A DNA stretch of 64,000 nt, from NCBI GenBank assembly GCA_003439945.1, contig QVRM01004827.1:402501-466500 (forward strand), given 5' to 3'. A program made the translations under genes and the position numbers. Positions 11,140-22,516 of this stretch are shown here, piece after piece (the first letter of the stretch is position 1; every line of letters starts with the position of its first letter). The notes below the pieces were generated by a model that saw nothing but the letters and a program-made list of their open reading frames with translations, did no database searches and was not told the DNA's origin. This stretch comes from Dermanyssus gallinae. Its lineage: Eukaryota > Arthropoda > Arachnida > Mesostigmata > Dermanyssidae.

Positions 11140-14038
11140 GGTGAGAAAAGCAAGCAGGATACATAGAAAAATGCCAAGGGAAAAACTGAGAGAGAGAGAG
11201 AATAAGAGAGGGAGCGTGAGAGAGAGGAATAGTCAGGCGTGAATCGGAGGCTCACTGGGATGTTGGCAGGAGCAGCATTCACCATGTCTGTCACCATCAT
11301 ACACCGTCCCCTTTGGCAGCTGCCCCCTTTTCAGTGGTGGTGGCAATGACGTCGTTGTCGTCTGCCCTCGCCCGCCGTTGCCGGCCGAGATTCTGTCCGG
11401 CGGCGGTAGCAGGTTGCTTTACACGTATGAACCCCCTACCCTTTGACCTTCCCTAAAGCCCCTAGCCTAGCAGCTGCGTCCCGTGCAACTAATACGATTA
11501 GCTCAGACAGAAATAAGCTATAATGATAGCGGTGGTGGTGGTCGTCGTCGTTGTCATGGCATCTCGAACGCCGTTGGCGGGTGGCTGTCCAGCGGACAGA
11601 CAATACTAGCTACAGAAATAAAAGATCAAATGCGAAAGATAGCGCTAGATTGAGAGAACGATGAAAATCGAGGGATAGAGAAGGATTGAAAGCGAGGAAG
11701 GGAAGAAGGCGTTAAAGGTGATGAATGTCAACGTGACGGCGCGCCCGCCTTAACGACCCCCCAAGACCTTCGGTTTCGGTTGTGCAGCGCACTGTTCTAT
11801 TCGGCTGGCTGACTAATTTGCAGATGGACGACAGACGCAACAGAGACAGGGACGCAAACAAACACGACGACGACGCAGACGACGTAGATGGTGGCAACGA
11901 ATCGAAGCAACATCACGCTGAGAGGCAACTGGCTTGCCACGGGCCGGTGTACACGGAGCACGACAAGGAGAAACAAGGGATAAGATAGAAAAGAAGGAGA
12001 ACAAAGAGGCAAAGGGCGAGAAGACAGAAGGTGTGGGCCATGCATACTACGGCACTGTTTAACAGGTTCAGGGCGGGTGAGAACACGGCATGAGCCGAAG
12101 ATAGGTGCATAACTGGCTGGATAGACGAAAATATGTATGCACGCTCTATGCCGGACTGCTTATTCAGTCGGGCACAAGGATGAGAGGGAATCAACGGTGA
12201 CAGCGCCGAAGGCGGGCAAACGAGGTGCTACCGTCGTTGTGCGCTGTGTGATTGAAGCAATAGACAGACAGGACTGTCAGGCAGGCATATCTCCGAATGC
12301 GGACAGCGTTGCGTGCGTCCTCGCGATGGTAGCGCAACGGTAAAGACGTGTGCGATTTGCGATATCGCTCTTTCTATCTTTCCCTCTCTATCTCTTTAAA
12401 TCTGTCCCTCTCTCTCCGTTTTGCCCCACATTTCCCCTTTCTATTTTCCCTTGTTTCTGTCGCGCATTTTTCCTCCTAGACCACTACAGGCGAACGCTAA
12501 ATGAACGAAATGAAGAATAATCAGATGCAGGAATAGACATTATTACTACCCTTTCGTCGCGATAGCGGTGGGCCATAATTTAATGATGTCCAGGACGCAG
12601 TGCAATGCCCGAGGAGTGTGGCAGGGTTCTGTATAGCTTAAAAATAGAGGACAGTGCACACTCAAGGGTATAGCAACACAGGAGAACATCGACCCACAAC
12701 GATGACCGCGATCATATGACAAGACATATGGACATAGAAAATGATGAAGGATTTAATAGGGTAAACAAGGAGAGTTGCTCCGGACGGGTGCGCGAGTAAG
12801 CTTTGTTGCCCAATTGCTATATTAGGTCGTATAATAATAATTGGTTTAGTTTAATACAGAACAGCGTGCGTGGTACACACAGAGTGGCATGTAACTGCCA
12901 AGTATACTGACTTGAGATTCTATTATATATCAATTTATAGTCGATAAGAATCCAAATATATGACGTTTAGTTTGTCGGCACCCAAAAAATATTGAAGAAG
13001 AGATTATTCACTTAGTGCACCTGTTTCCGCCACAACTATGTCATATTGTCTAGCAAAACTAGGACTCCTAGTCTCCTGATCAAACGTGGGCCCCATCATG
13101 GGAAAATTGGAGTGCGGAATCTTTACCTTAAATTATTTATTAAAGCGTTTTATCTATGCATACTAAAAAGTTTTTGTAAGCACTGCTGGATCTAGACATT
13201 CTTGGCAATCTCGCCTCTCGGTTGGCGCGTTTAGTAAACAAAGAATCAGCACTATTAACGAGTAGGCATAAAAAGCCACGATTAAAATTTTATGCACATT
13301 ATTTTTGCGGCGAATTATAGCCTATGAGCAAAATAGTGCAACATACTGAAAAGCAAATGATACTGCATTGTACGGAATGTCTAACAAACGCTCGTGCTAA
13401 GGAGAATGTTTTCCAGATTATAGCATGATGTACTAGGATACTAAGAGTACTAAGGTTTAGGCGTTTAGATAGGAAAAAAAACAGAAAATAGTAATGCTTC
13501 AACTCCTTTGAGTAACTAGCAGTGCCAATTTTAAAGCAATATATAATACCCGTGCAAATATTTCGCTGCCCTATCGAGACAGTTCAAACTGTTAATGCTT
13601 CCTATAATCACTTGGCCAAACATGACATTTTCCCTTATGCGGAGTCAAACAGTATAAAATACAAGTAATCACTTTGTGGTGTAGCATGGCGGGTAAACGG
13701 TAGCTTGGCCATGAACTGAACTGCGATCGACAACTATTATACGTTATATATAGTCTCTTCCCTAGCAATATGGTACGGACTGGCAAAGCGCACAGAGCGC
13801 TAAAGCCGCGAGGCTTCGCCGAAGGGTGTTAAGGTAATGTCATACAACTTCGAGCCTAAGGAGGTGGGGAGAAACCCGGGTATAGATGGGGGGCGGGTTA
13901 GAAGGCATTGCAATTTAAAAACATCTCTTAAGTCGAATTTTATACCATACCAGGCCATCGAATCATGCGTAAGGGCATCCGTCTCTTACTTTAAAACCCC
14001 AAAACAATTTTGCGTAGCATATACAGTTATAGCACAAC

Positions 14039-14437
14039 ATGAAAAATAGTGTGTCTCGCTTGTCTCCGAGGGAAAAGTATACTCGTACATGGAACCTTCA
14101 GCGTGTTATGCAACAACAGCGTTCCCGGTCATTGTTGCATCAGCTTGAACGACGCTTGTTGGATAGTAATTGTTTTGCATTTACTTTTAGGGCGACGCCA
14201 CTAAAGCATCGTGTAGCCACGTTACTGGTGTCTTCAGGTGCGGCACACATAAAACACGCGGCTTGTATTAAAAGCTGGATGGAGAAGACTGTTTTTGGGT
14301 TTGACGTTCATTACCAGAGAACGTACACGAGCGCAGTGCCGGGAGAAGAACACGGCCGATGGGCAATAATAGTCTGGTTGAGTTTGCTTGCTTCGAGACC
14401 GGAGCCGCCAAAAGGTACCACCACAACATCATCATAA
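14039..14437 (+). CDS. Hypothetical open frame, 132 codons
   Basis: Starts with ATG, ends TAA, and lies in a block without microsatellites. The first 45 residues are basic and Gln/Arg/Leu-rich, likely helical (RVMQQQRSRSLLHQLERRLL); the middle has a Cys and Trp (KHAACIKSWMEK). Codon use is unbiased and no family is recognised. It could equally be chance or an old element fragment. Confidence 0.2.
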   Translation: MKNSVSRLSPREKYTRTWNLQRVMQQQRSRSLLHQLERRLLDSNCFAFTFRATPLKHRVATLLVSSGAAHIKHAACIKSWMEKTVFGFDVHYQRTYTSAVPGEEHGRWAIIVWLSLLASRPEPPKGTTTTSS

Positions 14438-15885
14438 TGGTCGCGTACGCATATACGAGGTGTTATTTCAGACAGCCTTAAAAACGGTGTCTTGCTCAAA
14501 AGCCCAGCAGGTTACTCGAAACAATTAAACATCCGCTGTGCTGTAAGCGTGGCTAGCTAGTGCAGTGATGAAAATGGCAGCGCCGACACTACAGGTAGTC
14601 GCTTGTTTACTTCGTGTTAAATGCTGAACAGCAAACTTGCAACAAAAGATGTTGCCTTTTCTTACCTTATGTGATACTTGAGACGTGTTTCACTTACATT
14701 TTTCTTCGCTTTTCTTACATCCATTTTAATAAGTATATGTTCGAATAATATAGGAAATTGCCAAAGCCAATCTAGAAGTCTTGAAGGTTAAACTATCGTT
14801 ACTTTCCTAAGATATTTTTTCTTTTCCTAGAAGCCATTGCCTACAATTTTAGACACATAAGAGATACAATGCAATGCTTTTAAACTACTTGTTGACGGTG
14901 CACTGTCAATAATGTTCTCAAATATGCAACAACGCTGGTCATTATTACATCGACGTGTATGTAGAACGCCGTGAAACGCATGCAACTACGAAATAATACG
15001 ACTGTCTCGGTCACAGTGAGTGTGTCGACAGTAAAGTCTGCCGAGCGACCTGTTGGAAACCAAGCCACTCATCATACTCATATACGTATGTGTTTAAGCT
15101 TAACAAGATGAAATAATGTTTATCTCCTTTTGCGGATTGCGGTGGCTGTACCTGTCTCGCACACGTTGCCGGTGTTGGATGCGTACCTATCTCACACTTC
15201 TAAGCATTTCTGCCCTCAATCACTTCTCGCCTCTGCTTTGTCTCTGCTGCCAATCTCTGTATGTACAAGCAGGTCAAAATAGACACCCTTACGACTCTCC
15301 AGTTCGAAAGGAATTCTCTGAACGCACTCTTGGTCTGTACACATTTCCCTAGAACCTGGGGGGGCTCAGGGAAAAGTTTTGCACTCTTTACCAAACTAAC
15401 TGCATGATGGGCGCGCGCCTTGCCAGCACTAAAAAGTACTGTTCTATAGAGATGGTTCTGCAGCTTGACCGCTGTCTGGGCTTAAGAAAGTCAAAATAGG
15501 CAAAAGGAACAAGGCGCGAAGGGCATCGACCCCAGGTCTGAGTCGTCAGCAGACGGTTATGTGCTGTCGTTTGCCTGTCGAGGGTGTCGGTATTTTCTTG
15601 AATTCTCTGTATGTCTAAGAAGTCTAGGAGGGGCCAAGCCCTGGGGTGCTCGGAGGGCTTCACGTCTCAGCGACGAACTGGGGAGCGCCGTGCGGCCAAC
15701 TGCAGTCGTTACTGGACAAGGAAACTAATCTGGACTCATGAAGAGAAGGCAAGAGGAACGAACGAGGGCTATTCAACGTGTCTCCCGTCTCTTCTCCCTC
15801 TTCTTTATTTGCTACGCCATAGAGCTTAAGGCGACAATCCGGGGCCTTTAGAGGTCAGTCTTGTTCAAGTTGTGAGCTATACACA

Positions 15886-15886
15886 C

Positions 15887-15917
<31 letters not shown>
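15886..15917. repeat. (AT)n microsatellite
   Basis: AT run with one ACAT break, then GAGAGA. Confidence 0.9.
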
Positions 15918-16069
15918 GAGAGAGAGAGAACCCTCGTCTCAGCACATCTGCGGCCGGTCAGCTTCGTCCCGACTATATTCGCCGCTAGTGGTGCTCCTAA
16001 AGCTAACATGCACACATAATCTGCGCGCCCACCCAAGGGCCTTCTCCTGCTCTTGCCTAGTTTTCGAAA

Positions 16070-16429
16070 CTATGCAAAGTGGCTTAATTGTGGCTCGTTT
16101 TGTGTGCAGCAGCAGTAGCCGACGGTGCCCTCGAGTATGTCGGTGACGGCCACGAGATCAATCTGGTCCATGTTCTGCCGATGTCGTTCATTCTTTTTGA
16201 TCGGCGGCAAATCTCGTAACGGTAAAGTTGGCAGGGAGGAGATCGGCATGCGGTCGACGTCTAAGTTCTCCGTGAGTGACCTTATTTTCTTGCCCTTCCT
16301 AACATCTTCACGCTTGCTGCTTAGCTTACCGCCGGCTTCTTCAATTGATAAAGATACGCCTCTACTCGCCCGCCCGCCGTCGCAGTCTTCTTGCCACTGT
16401 CGTATTGTCGATGTCGCTGTGATCGTTGT
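16070..16429 (-). CDS. Candidate coding exon, 119 open codons, function unknown
   Basis: The minus-strand frame is open from a TAG at 16430-16432 to a TAG at 16070-16072. Its content is protein-like rather than microsatellite-like: a basic stretch near KREDVRKGKKIRSL, then TENLDVDRMPI, a Pro/Leu-rich linker, and KKNERHRQNMDQIDLVAV leading to TDILEGTVGY. Codons favour the RNY pattern with C or G in third position. The CGTTAG before the first codon could be an acceptor; no strong donor is seen, so it would be a terminal exon ending in the TAG. A rival reading is plus strand 16119-16271, 51 codons between a GCAG/TAG acceptor and a good GTGAGT donor, but its Ser/Arg-rich translation looks like an antisense shadow. 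No family recognised. Confidence 0.4.
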   Translation of the reverse strand, partial: TTITATSTIRQWQEDCDGGRASRGVSLSIEEAGGKLSSKREDVRKGKKIRSLTENLDVDRMPISSLPTLPLRDLPPIKKNERHRQNMDQIDLVAVTDILEGTVGYCCCTQNEPQLSHFA

Positions 16430-16459
16430 CTAACGGGCCTTTGCTAGAATCGACTAACA

Positions 16460-17255
16460 TACACAACTTAAAGAGAAAGAGAAGTGAAGGGAGGAGAAGA
16501 TTGAAAGAGGTAAGCTAGACACGTTCACACCCTTGCACTGACGTGGAATAAGCCAAAAGAAGAGAAAAGGAAGAGAGACAGAGAGAGATAGGTAGAAAGT
16601 GAGACAGACCAGGTAAGCAAAAGCGGCCTTTAGACAGGCAACAGTGCACTCTCAATGATATTAGCTTCGCACACTCAATGCAGAGAGTATGTAGGCAACC
16701 GGGAGTACCCGTAGTAACTAACGGGCTAGCTAGAAACCCAACTACTAACCTACACGTACTCGTATGTTCCTGGCAAGTAAGACTATAACCAGCGTCAAGA
16801 GATAGGACAAGAAGAGCACAAGAGGCCGAAAGAGAGCGATGCGGGTACTGGGGGGGGGCAGGAAAGAAACTGACCTGACTTCTCCAAGTGAATGACAATC
16901 TCCTGGGAGGTTAGGTGTTAGGTAGTGGGTGTCCACCAGCGGATGTAGCAGGGACCCAGGAGCGGGAAGGGGAGATGAGGAGAAGTGGGACAAGTGGTAA
17001 ATAAATGGGGCAGGGACTTGGAGAGGGTGCAAAAAGAAGGAGAGAGACCATAGAAACTAAAGAGGAGACGAGGCGTAGAGAGAAGAGGAAAAGAGAGACC
17101 GGGGTAGAGAGAAGAGGAAAAGAGAGACCGAGGTAGTGGAAAGAGGAGAAGAGGGACCGAGGCTAGAAGATACAAACAGCGGGAAAGAGGGAGAGAGGGA
17201 AAAGAGGGAGAGAGGGAAAAGGGGGAGAGAGGGGGAAGAGGATAAAGGTGTCGAA
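16460..17255. repeat. Purine-rich tract (pyrimidine on the minus strand)
   Basis: About 800 bp dominated by GAGA, GGGA and GAAGAG words on the plus strand, densest after 16960. The minus strand is open for up to 127 codons of Ser/Leu/Pro, which is composition and not a gene. Confidence 0.8.
17075..17161. repeat. 29-bp purine minisatellite, three copies
   Basis: Units start at 17075, 17104 and 17133 with gtagagagaagaggaaaaga and end agaccg/gaccga. The third copy is diverged. It is part of the long purine-rich tract. Confidence 0.85.
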
Positions 17256-17737
17256 GATCCAGAGACCTTAGCGGCGAAGAAGCCAACAGCTATAGCCGTA
17301 CGTCTATAGACCATAGATGAAGTCGCGCTGTCGATGTCTTTGTCCTTCAGCTGCTGCCGTCGCTCCTCCTCCCCCTACCCGACCCTGCCTGCCCTCGTCT
17401 TGTTCCTCTGCTTCGCTCTTAACCTCGTCGTCGGTGTCGGTGTTAGCGCTGGTCGTGCTCGTAACAGCCGAGGCGACGATGGTGATGAAAAAGGGGCCAC
17501 GTCATTCATCACTGGGGATTAACGTAAAGACCACCCACCCATCCTCCTCTACTCTACGTTGTCTGACCGACCGTACCCCTCCAGCCCCAGTTTCTATACC
17601 CTAGGGGTGACTTCGCCTCACCTCGCTTCGTCTTGCCTCCCCTCAGTCACCCTCAGTCACTCAGCCACTCACTCACTCATCCGTCTGCAAGCTCGCTGCT
17701 TGCGCTTCTCTCGACGCACAAGAAGTACAACAACAGA

Positions 17738-17823
17738 CAGCGTCATCACCACCATCATCATCATTAGTATCATCGTCATCATCGTGCTCAGCATCAGTAT
17801 CAACATCATCATCATCATCATCT
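17738..17823. repeat. (ATC)n array
   Basis: CATCATCAT with ACC, GTC and AGT interruptions. Confidence 0.85.
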
Positions 17824-18013
17824 AATACTGCTGATGGCTTTCTTTATTTACTTGCTTGCGTGCAATACGCTGGGGGTAATTGACAACGATGCGACAAACC
17901 GATGGACCGAGCTCACGACGCCAAATACCGTGCTCGTTAGACGTTACGTTGCCCGTTACGTAAACCATTTTCAGTCTTTCGTTACGCGCAGCTAACACGC
18001 AGCTTGCATGCGA

Positions 18014-18039
18014 ACATATATATATATATATATATATAT
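18014..18039. repeat. (AT)n microsatellite
   Basis: Pure AT run. Confidence 0.9.
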
Positions 18040-18388
18040 CGGTTTCTGTAAAATACAGAAGATATCTTATTTTTGCATGTCCTACTAGCCAGTCAGCCAA
18101 TACCATAATATAATGCTTAGGAACTTGTTGTGTACGTTTCCTGTTTTGTCGCTGTTATTGCTGCGATTATGGCACCACGGTCGGCTTGAACCTTTTTTTG
18201 GTAATACTGAAGTTGAACGAAAATGGCAATGCAATACAGCTCATCTTTATATGCAGCATTTATGAACGTTTGAATTAGTTAGACCGGCTGTGGCTTTTTG
18301 AATGACGTGTTTTTTTCAGAGATACGACATCGTTGCGCGATGTTTATTGCGTCGAAATTGGAGGCGTGCACGAAGCCAGTATATGTAA

Positions 18389-18417
18389 ATATATATATAT
18401 ATATATATATAATATAT
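18389..18417. repeat. (AT)n microsatellite
   Basis: AT run with a phase break near its end. Confidence 0.9.
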
Positions 18418-18769
18418 TGGGGAACACATGATTTGGCTTCATAAAATCGGCATCGTTACCAAGAAGTATGTCGTGCTACTGTTGTGGATCACATACGAGA
18501 CCAGCGTAGCAAAGAATATGGTATCGAATCTGTAGTCCAAACGGCTTGCACGCAAAATGTGATCACTTCGACCGCGCATTCAACGCCGAATCAGTAAACC
18601 ACTTATTTTTAGGCATTATTCGACGTTTGTTTTGACGTGGTTGTCTCGAGCCATTTGGACAGTGCGTGTTTAGTCTTACACAATGCCGATTGGTCTCTGT
18701 TACTCTACTACAGCCAATGATCTTCTTTTATAGCCGAGTCGGTCGGCCATCTGAAGTACCGCACTAGGA

Positions 18770-18826
18770 GCAGGATCCTTCTAGTACAGCACTTCGCTGC
18801 CGGAGTGCTGTACTAGAAGGACCTGC
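18770..18826. repeat. Perfect 18-bp stem hairpin with 10-nt loop
   Basis: Arm 18776-18793 (tccttctagtacagcact) pairs fully with 18804-18821. Five more pairs (gcagg/cctgc) form outside a single bulged A. Could be a decayed foldback element, a small-RNA precursor or a cruciform-prone site; nothing else identifies it. Confidence 0.85.
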
Positions 18827-18969
18827 AACAAATAAAGGCTACGCTGCAGTTAGGCCAATTCGAGCGAGTGACGTATCACCGCAAGGTACTCTAAATGCCG
18901 CTGTAAATTGGCCTTCGTCCTATTGATAGGCGACAGGCCAAGTTTACGTAAGCGAATGGCATTATATAA

Positions 18970-19320
18970 CAATAGCACTACAACAATAAAACAGCAACAA
19001 TGGCAGCAGCCATCAAAAGAACAACACGCGTTGTGAGCGCAATCATGTCGCAGCAGCAGCAACAACGCCGCCGCCGCCACCTGTTGTTGAATAGCTTGAG
19101 CGTAGGAACAGTAACCAGAACTGATGGGCAATAGAAACAGCAACAACAACAAGAGAGCCTGCAACTGCTCCGACGAAGCATCGGCGTCGATGACAACAAT
19201 ACCAATGAGCAACAGTAAGCACATATATATAATGCAGTTCCGCAGCAGTAGTCACAACAGCAACAACACAGCAATAATAATTGTTGTATCCGTTACAGTA
19301 TCAACAACAAAAGAGGACAA
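18970..19320. repeat. Imperfect (CAA/CAG)n array
   Basis: CAA and CAG clusters spaced through 350 bp. The Cys/Leu-rich minus-strand frames come from it. Confidence 0.75.
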
Positions 19321-20492
19321 CAATGACACATTGAACTATAAAATGTTAACGAGCGTAACGCTTCTAACAAACAAAGATGTCTAAATGCTCTGGTGTCGAG
19401 CAAAAGCCGTAAGTGCTCGCCTGAAGCAAACATTTTTCATAAAAACAGTGACACTAGTGTATAATATGCATGTGGTTTGCATGGTTACGCAATGCATATA
19501 TATATACTTTCCGAAATGTTTTGTTTGAAACATGGTTCTTTCGACCTAGACTATCAGCTCAACTGGGCCACATTTCCTACCGCAAATGTTGCGCTAGACT
19601 TTGATTAGTAGTGTCAACGGATGTTGCATGTTTTTTCACATTTCAGAGATCTAGTCAATTAGTCAATTAACATCTGTATTTGTGAACCTGCTACTCTGTT
19701 GTTGTCATCACCAAGCACCCATATGTGTATATTCGACTATATAAAGTAATTTTGCTATCCAGACATTAGAAACAATAATCTTACAAATAAAAATACTTTA
19801 AATAATGGCATTACCCGGCGCGAATCCAGATAATCGCACAATGAGGACCTTTGCTTCGCAGGTCTTTCCATATCTTAATCCTCCTTCTTCTACACATTAT
19901 TCAGTAGATAAAAGCATGTTCTATTTTATATACAGGCTTACCAGGCTAGGTATACCCTATTATATAGAGGTTGCTGCGCCAGTGTGCCCCATTTGGCGGG
20001 CAAGCGTGCTGAGGACATTTCGAACGAGCTAAAAAAAGTTGCGTATAATGAACGATGCATCGTTGAACATGCTTGATGGCTGTGCGGGACAACGGCGGAC
20101 TGTTTACGCGGGATTCGGCGCCATCTCATAGGATCAAGCAAAGTCAGGCTGTGTTCACGCACCGGGATTTATCACATCTGAAAAGTGGATACCATACTTG
20201 TCGGTTTTGAATCCACTCAACTATTCCCTGTAGCAGATTCGTAACGCCAATGTTTGTACTGTCAAATACAGTTCCGCCAGTTCCCTGCAGCCAGCTCCTG
20301 TGCGAGAGTGGGATAGGAGTTCTTTTGTGATTCCTGCAAGGCCTTCTTCGGTAGACTTCGAGCTAAGGTTCAAAGGCCAAGCGGGTCATATTGATAACGG
20401 ATGAATATATATCATAATCTAGATTAACTGGACGGGAGGAATACAGATAATAGTTGTGAGGTTATTCTAGTTTCGTGATCATTTATCCATAC

Positions 20493-20530
20493 GTATATAT
20501 GTATATATATATATATATATTTTTTTTTGT
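20493..20530. repeat. (AT)n plus T-run
   Basis: AT run broken by GT, directly followed by ten T. Confidence 0.9.
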
Positions 20531-21439
20531 GTACATAATGATTATTAAATACTAACATTTTATATGCATCAATATAGCATATTATCGTTATTGTCAATAT
20601 CATTTTATAGCGTGGCGGTGCTACTTCAACCAGGCGTCACACAGATGCTTGCAGAAGCTGAACCTACCAAGACGTACAACATCTTGTGAAAGGCTAAGAG
20701 TAAGCGGCTGGAGAAGCGAACATCGCGCGATTGGTGCACTGGGGTGTTTCAGGTGTCAGCAGTTTATCATCAGTATTAGCGGCAAAAACGATAACAACAT
20801 GATCAGCAACAATAACTACAAAAAAGACTATAGCAACAACGACGACAATTACAACAACAAAACAAATCCTCATCGTTCTTGCTTCTCAGCTTTGGGATTA
20901 TTGTTACCAAGCCATCATTGCCTACAAGAGGTAGTTATAACAGTATGTTGGAGCTATATAGTTAGTAGTAGTCCTTATTTTCGCCGTGGAAGCGGCGGCG
21001 GCGGCATTCCTCACGGCGTTCATTGCCACATACTGGGCCGACAGGAACGGAAACACAGAGAGAGAGAGAGAGAGAGACGGAAGGAGCAGGAAAGAGAGAA
21101 AGAAGAATACATGAGTGTGTATAAACAAGCGCCGCGCAGAGCTCTATTGAGGTTGATTCTAACCGGCCCCATTCTTTTGGTCTTTCTTCAAGTACCTTCA
21201 ACTGAAGCCACTAACTTCTTCATCTACAACATAGAGGAACAACACAGTCTTCTTTTCTTCTTCCTTCTCATCTTCGTCGTCCTCCTGTACTGCGACTTCA
21301 ACCACCACATGTCATCATTATTGCTCCGACAAGGAGCTCCGCTCTTCTCAAACCAGTGATCGTGGTCGTAGTAGTAAAAAAGAAGTAGTAGTAGTAGTAA
21401 TAGTAGTTCGAAGACCAGAAAGCGACGACAACCATATCC

Positions 21440-21628
21440 ATTATCGCGGTTGTTGATGTTATTGTTGTTGCTGCTGCTGCTGCTGTTGATGGTGATGATG
21501 ATAATGATATTGTTGTTATCAGTGGTGATATCGTTGTTATTGTTGTTGTGCTGGTTGCTGTCGATGATGCTGTTATTGCAATTGTTATTCATACTGAACG
21601 CGTTGTTGTTGTTGTTATTGCTGTTGTT

Positions 21629-21661
<33 letters not shown>

Positions 21662-21715
21662 GCTGTTGTTGTTATTGTTGTTGTTGTTTTGTTGCTGTTG
21701 TGGATTGTTGAGCTA
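21440..21715. repeat. Imperfect (GTT)n array
   Basis: GTT with GCT, GAT and ATT interruptions, about 275 bp. The array resumes at 21850-21915. Confidence 0.85.
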
Positions 21716-22194
21716 CCAAGTGAGCGTTGTCTCGTCTCGAATGCCTTGCTACTTCTGATGTGGTGATGGCTTCGGCGGCTGCTACCTACCCTATAAGTAA
21801 GTACCTGTGCTTAGCTGTGTTAACCTTTCATCACCTAAAAATAACAATCTGTTGTTGTTATTATTGTTGTTGCCGCTGTTGCTGCTGTTGTTGTTGTTGC
21901 TGTTGATGCTGCTCCTGTAGCCGCTTTACTCATACGCACAAATGCACATGACGCTCCCATGCGCACACATAATACACTACACTATGTGGAGACAGACAGC
22001 CAAATTGACAGACTGACACATACAGTAAACATTCGCATGCACACATGCTTCGATACACGTAGCTCACACGCTGAAGATGTTAACTCGATGTTTGGCGATA
22101 AACAGAAGCTAACAACGGCAACAGCGTGTACGAGCAACGCCAATGGCCGCGCCGGCTGTTTTGCGGTTCGCAAGGACAACAGACGAGCCTACAA

Positions 22195-22195
<1 letters not shown>

Positions 22196-22237
<42 letters not shown>

Positions 22238-22240
22238 CCC

Positions 22241-22299
<59 letters not shown>

Positions 22300-22377
22300 C
22301 CCATATATACATATATATATATGTATATATACCCATATATACATACAGGCGTACACATGTATATGTATATCTAATAA
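22196..22377. repeat. Compound (AT)n array with an interspersed CCC-centred palindrome
   Basis: The piece gtatatatacccatatatac occurs three times (about 22229, 22291 and 22323) between (AT)n runs. Both strands are open for Ile/Tyr runs of over 60 codons, with no coding value. Confidence 0.9.
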
Positions 22378-22444
22378 TATATACATGCAAACATCTAGAC
22401 TTAGCTAAGCTTGCATAAATGCCTGCACACATGCATATATAGTT

Positions 22445-22516
22445 ATACATACGCACACATACATATATATCAATACATACGCACACATACATATATATCA
22501 ATACATACGCACACAT
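22445..22516. repeat. 28-bp tandem repeat, 2.6 copies
   Basis: Unit atacatacgcacacatacat plus atatatca, starting at 22445, 22473 and 22501. Confidence 0.9.

Larger units (their letters stand above)
9401..12500. other. Purine/GC-rich block, no gene seen
   Basis: GA runs (9608-9623, 11180-11235), CA runs (10220-10320) and GC-rich words. 12360-12470 is pyrimidine-rich. Confidence 0.6.
12500..16070. other. AT-richer unique block
   Basis: Apart from the 132-codon frame at 14039 and an AT tract at 15.9 kb, nothing recognisable. A GVWQGSV-like word near 12610 is isolated. Confidence 0.5.
17260..18970. other. Mixed block, no gene seen
   Basis: 17317-17700 is C-rich on the plus strand. On the minus strand 17307-17501 is open without a start codon. 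The rest is unique sequence with two AT tracts and the 18.8-kb hairpin. Confidence 0.5.
19321..22195. other. Unique sequence, then repeats
   Basis: 19321-20640 is unique. 20649-21359 is open for 236 codons (TTG first), but it is stitched from AAC, GGC, GA (21057-21076) and TTC stretches and is unlikely to be coding. Confidence 0.5.

Noticed and set aside
12328..12360. A-box-like gtagcgcaacggtaaagac
   Set aside because: No B box and no stem pairing around it.
12600..12640. GVWQGSV-like word recalling the reverse transcriptase GVPQGSVLGP motif
   Set aside because: No neighbouring RT blocks in any frame and a stop follows at once.
20649..21359. 236-codon plus-strand open frame with a hydrophobic C-terminal segment
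   Set aside because: It begins with TTG and is assembled from AAC, GGC, GA and TTC simple repeats joined by short unique pieces; no domain is recognised.
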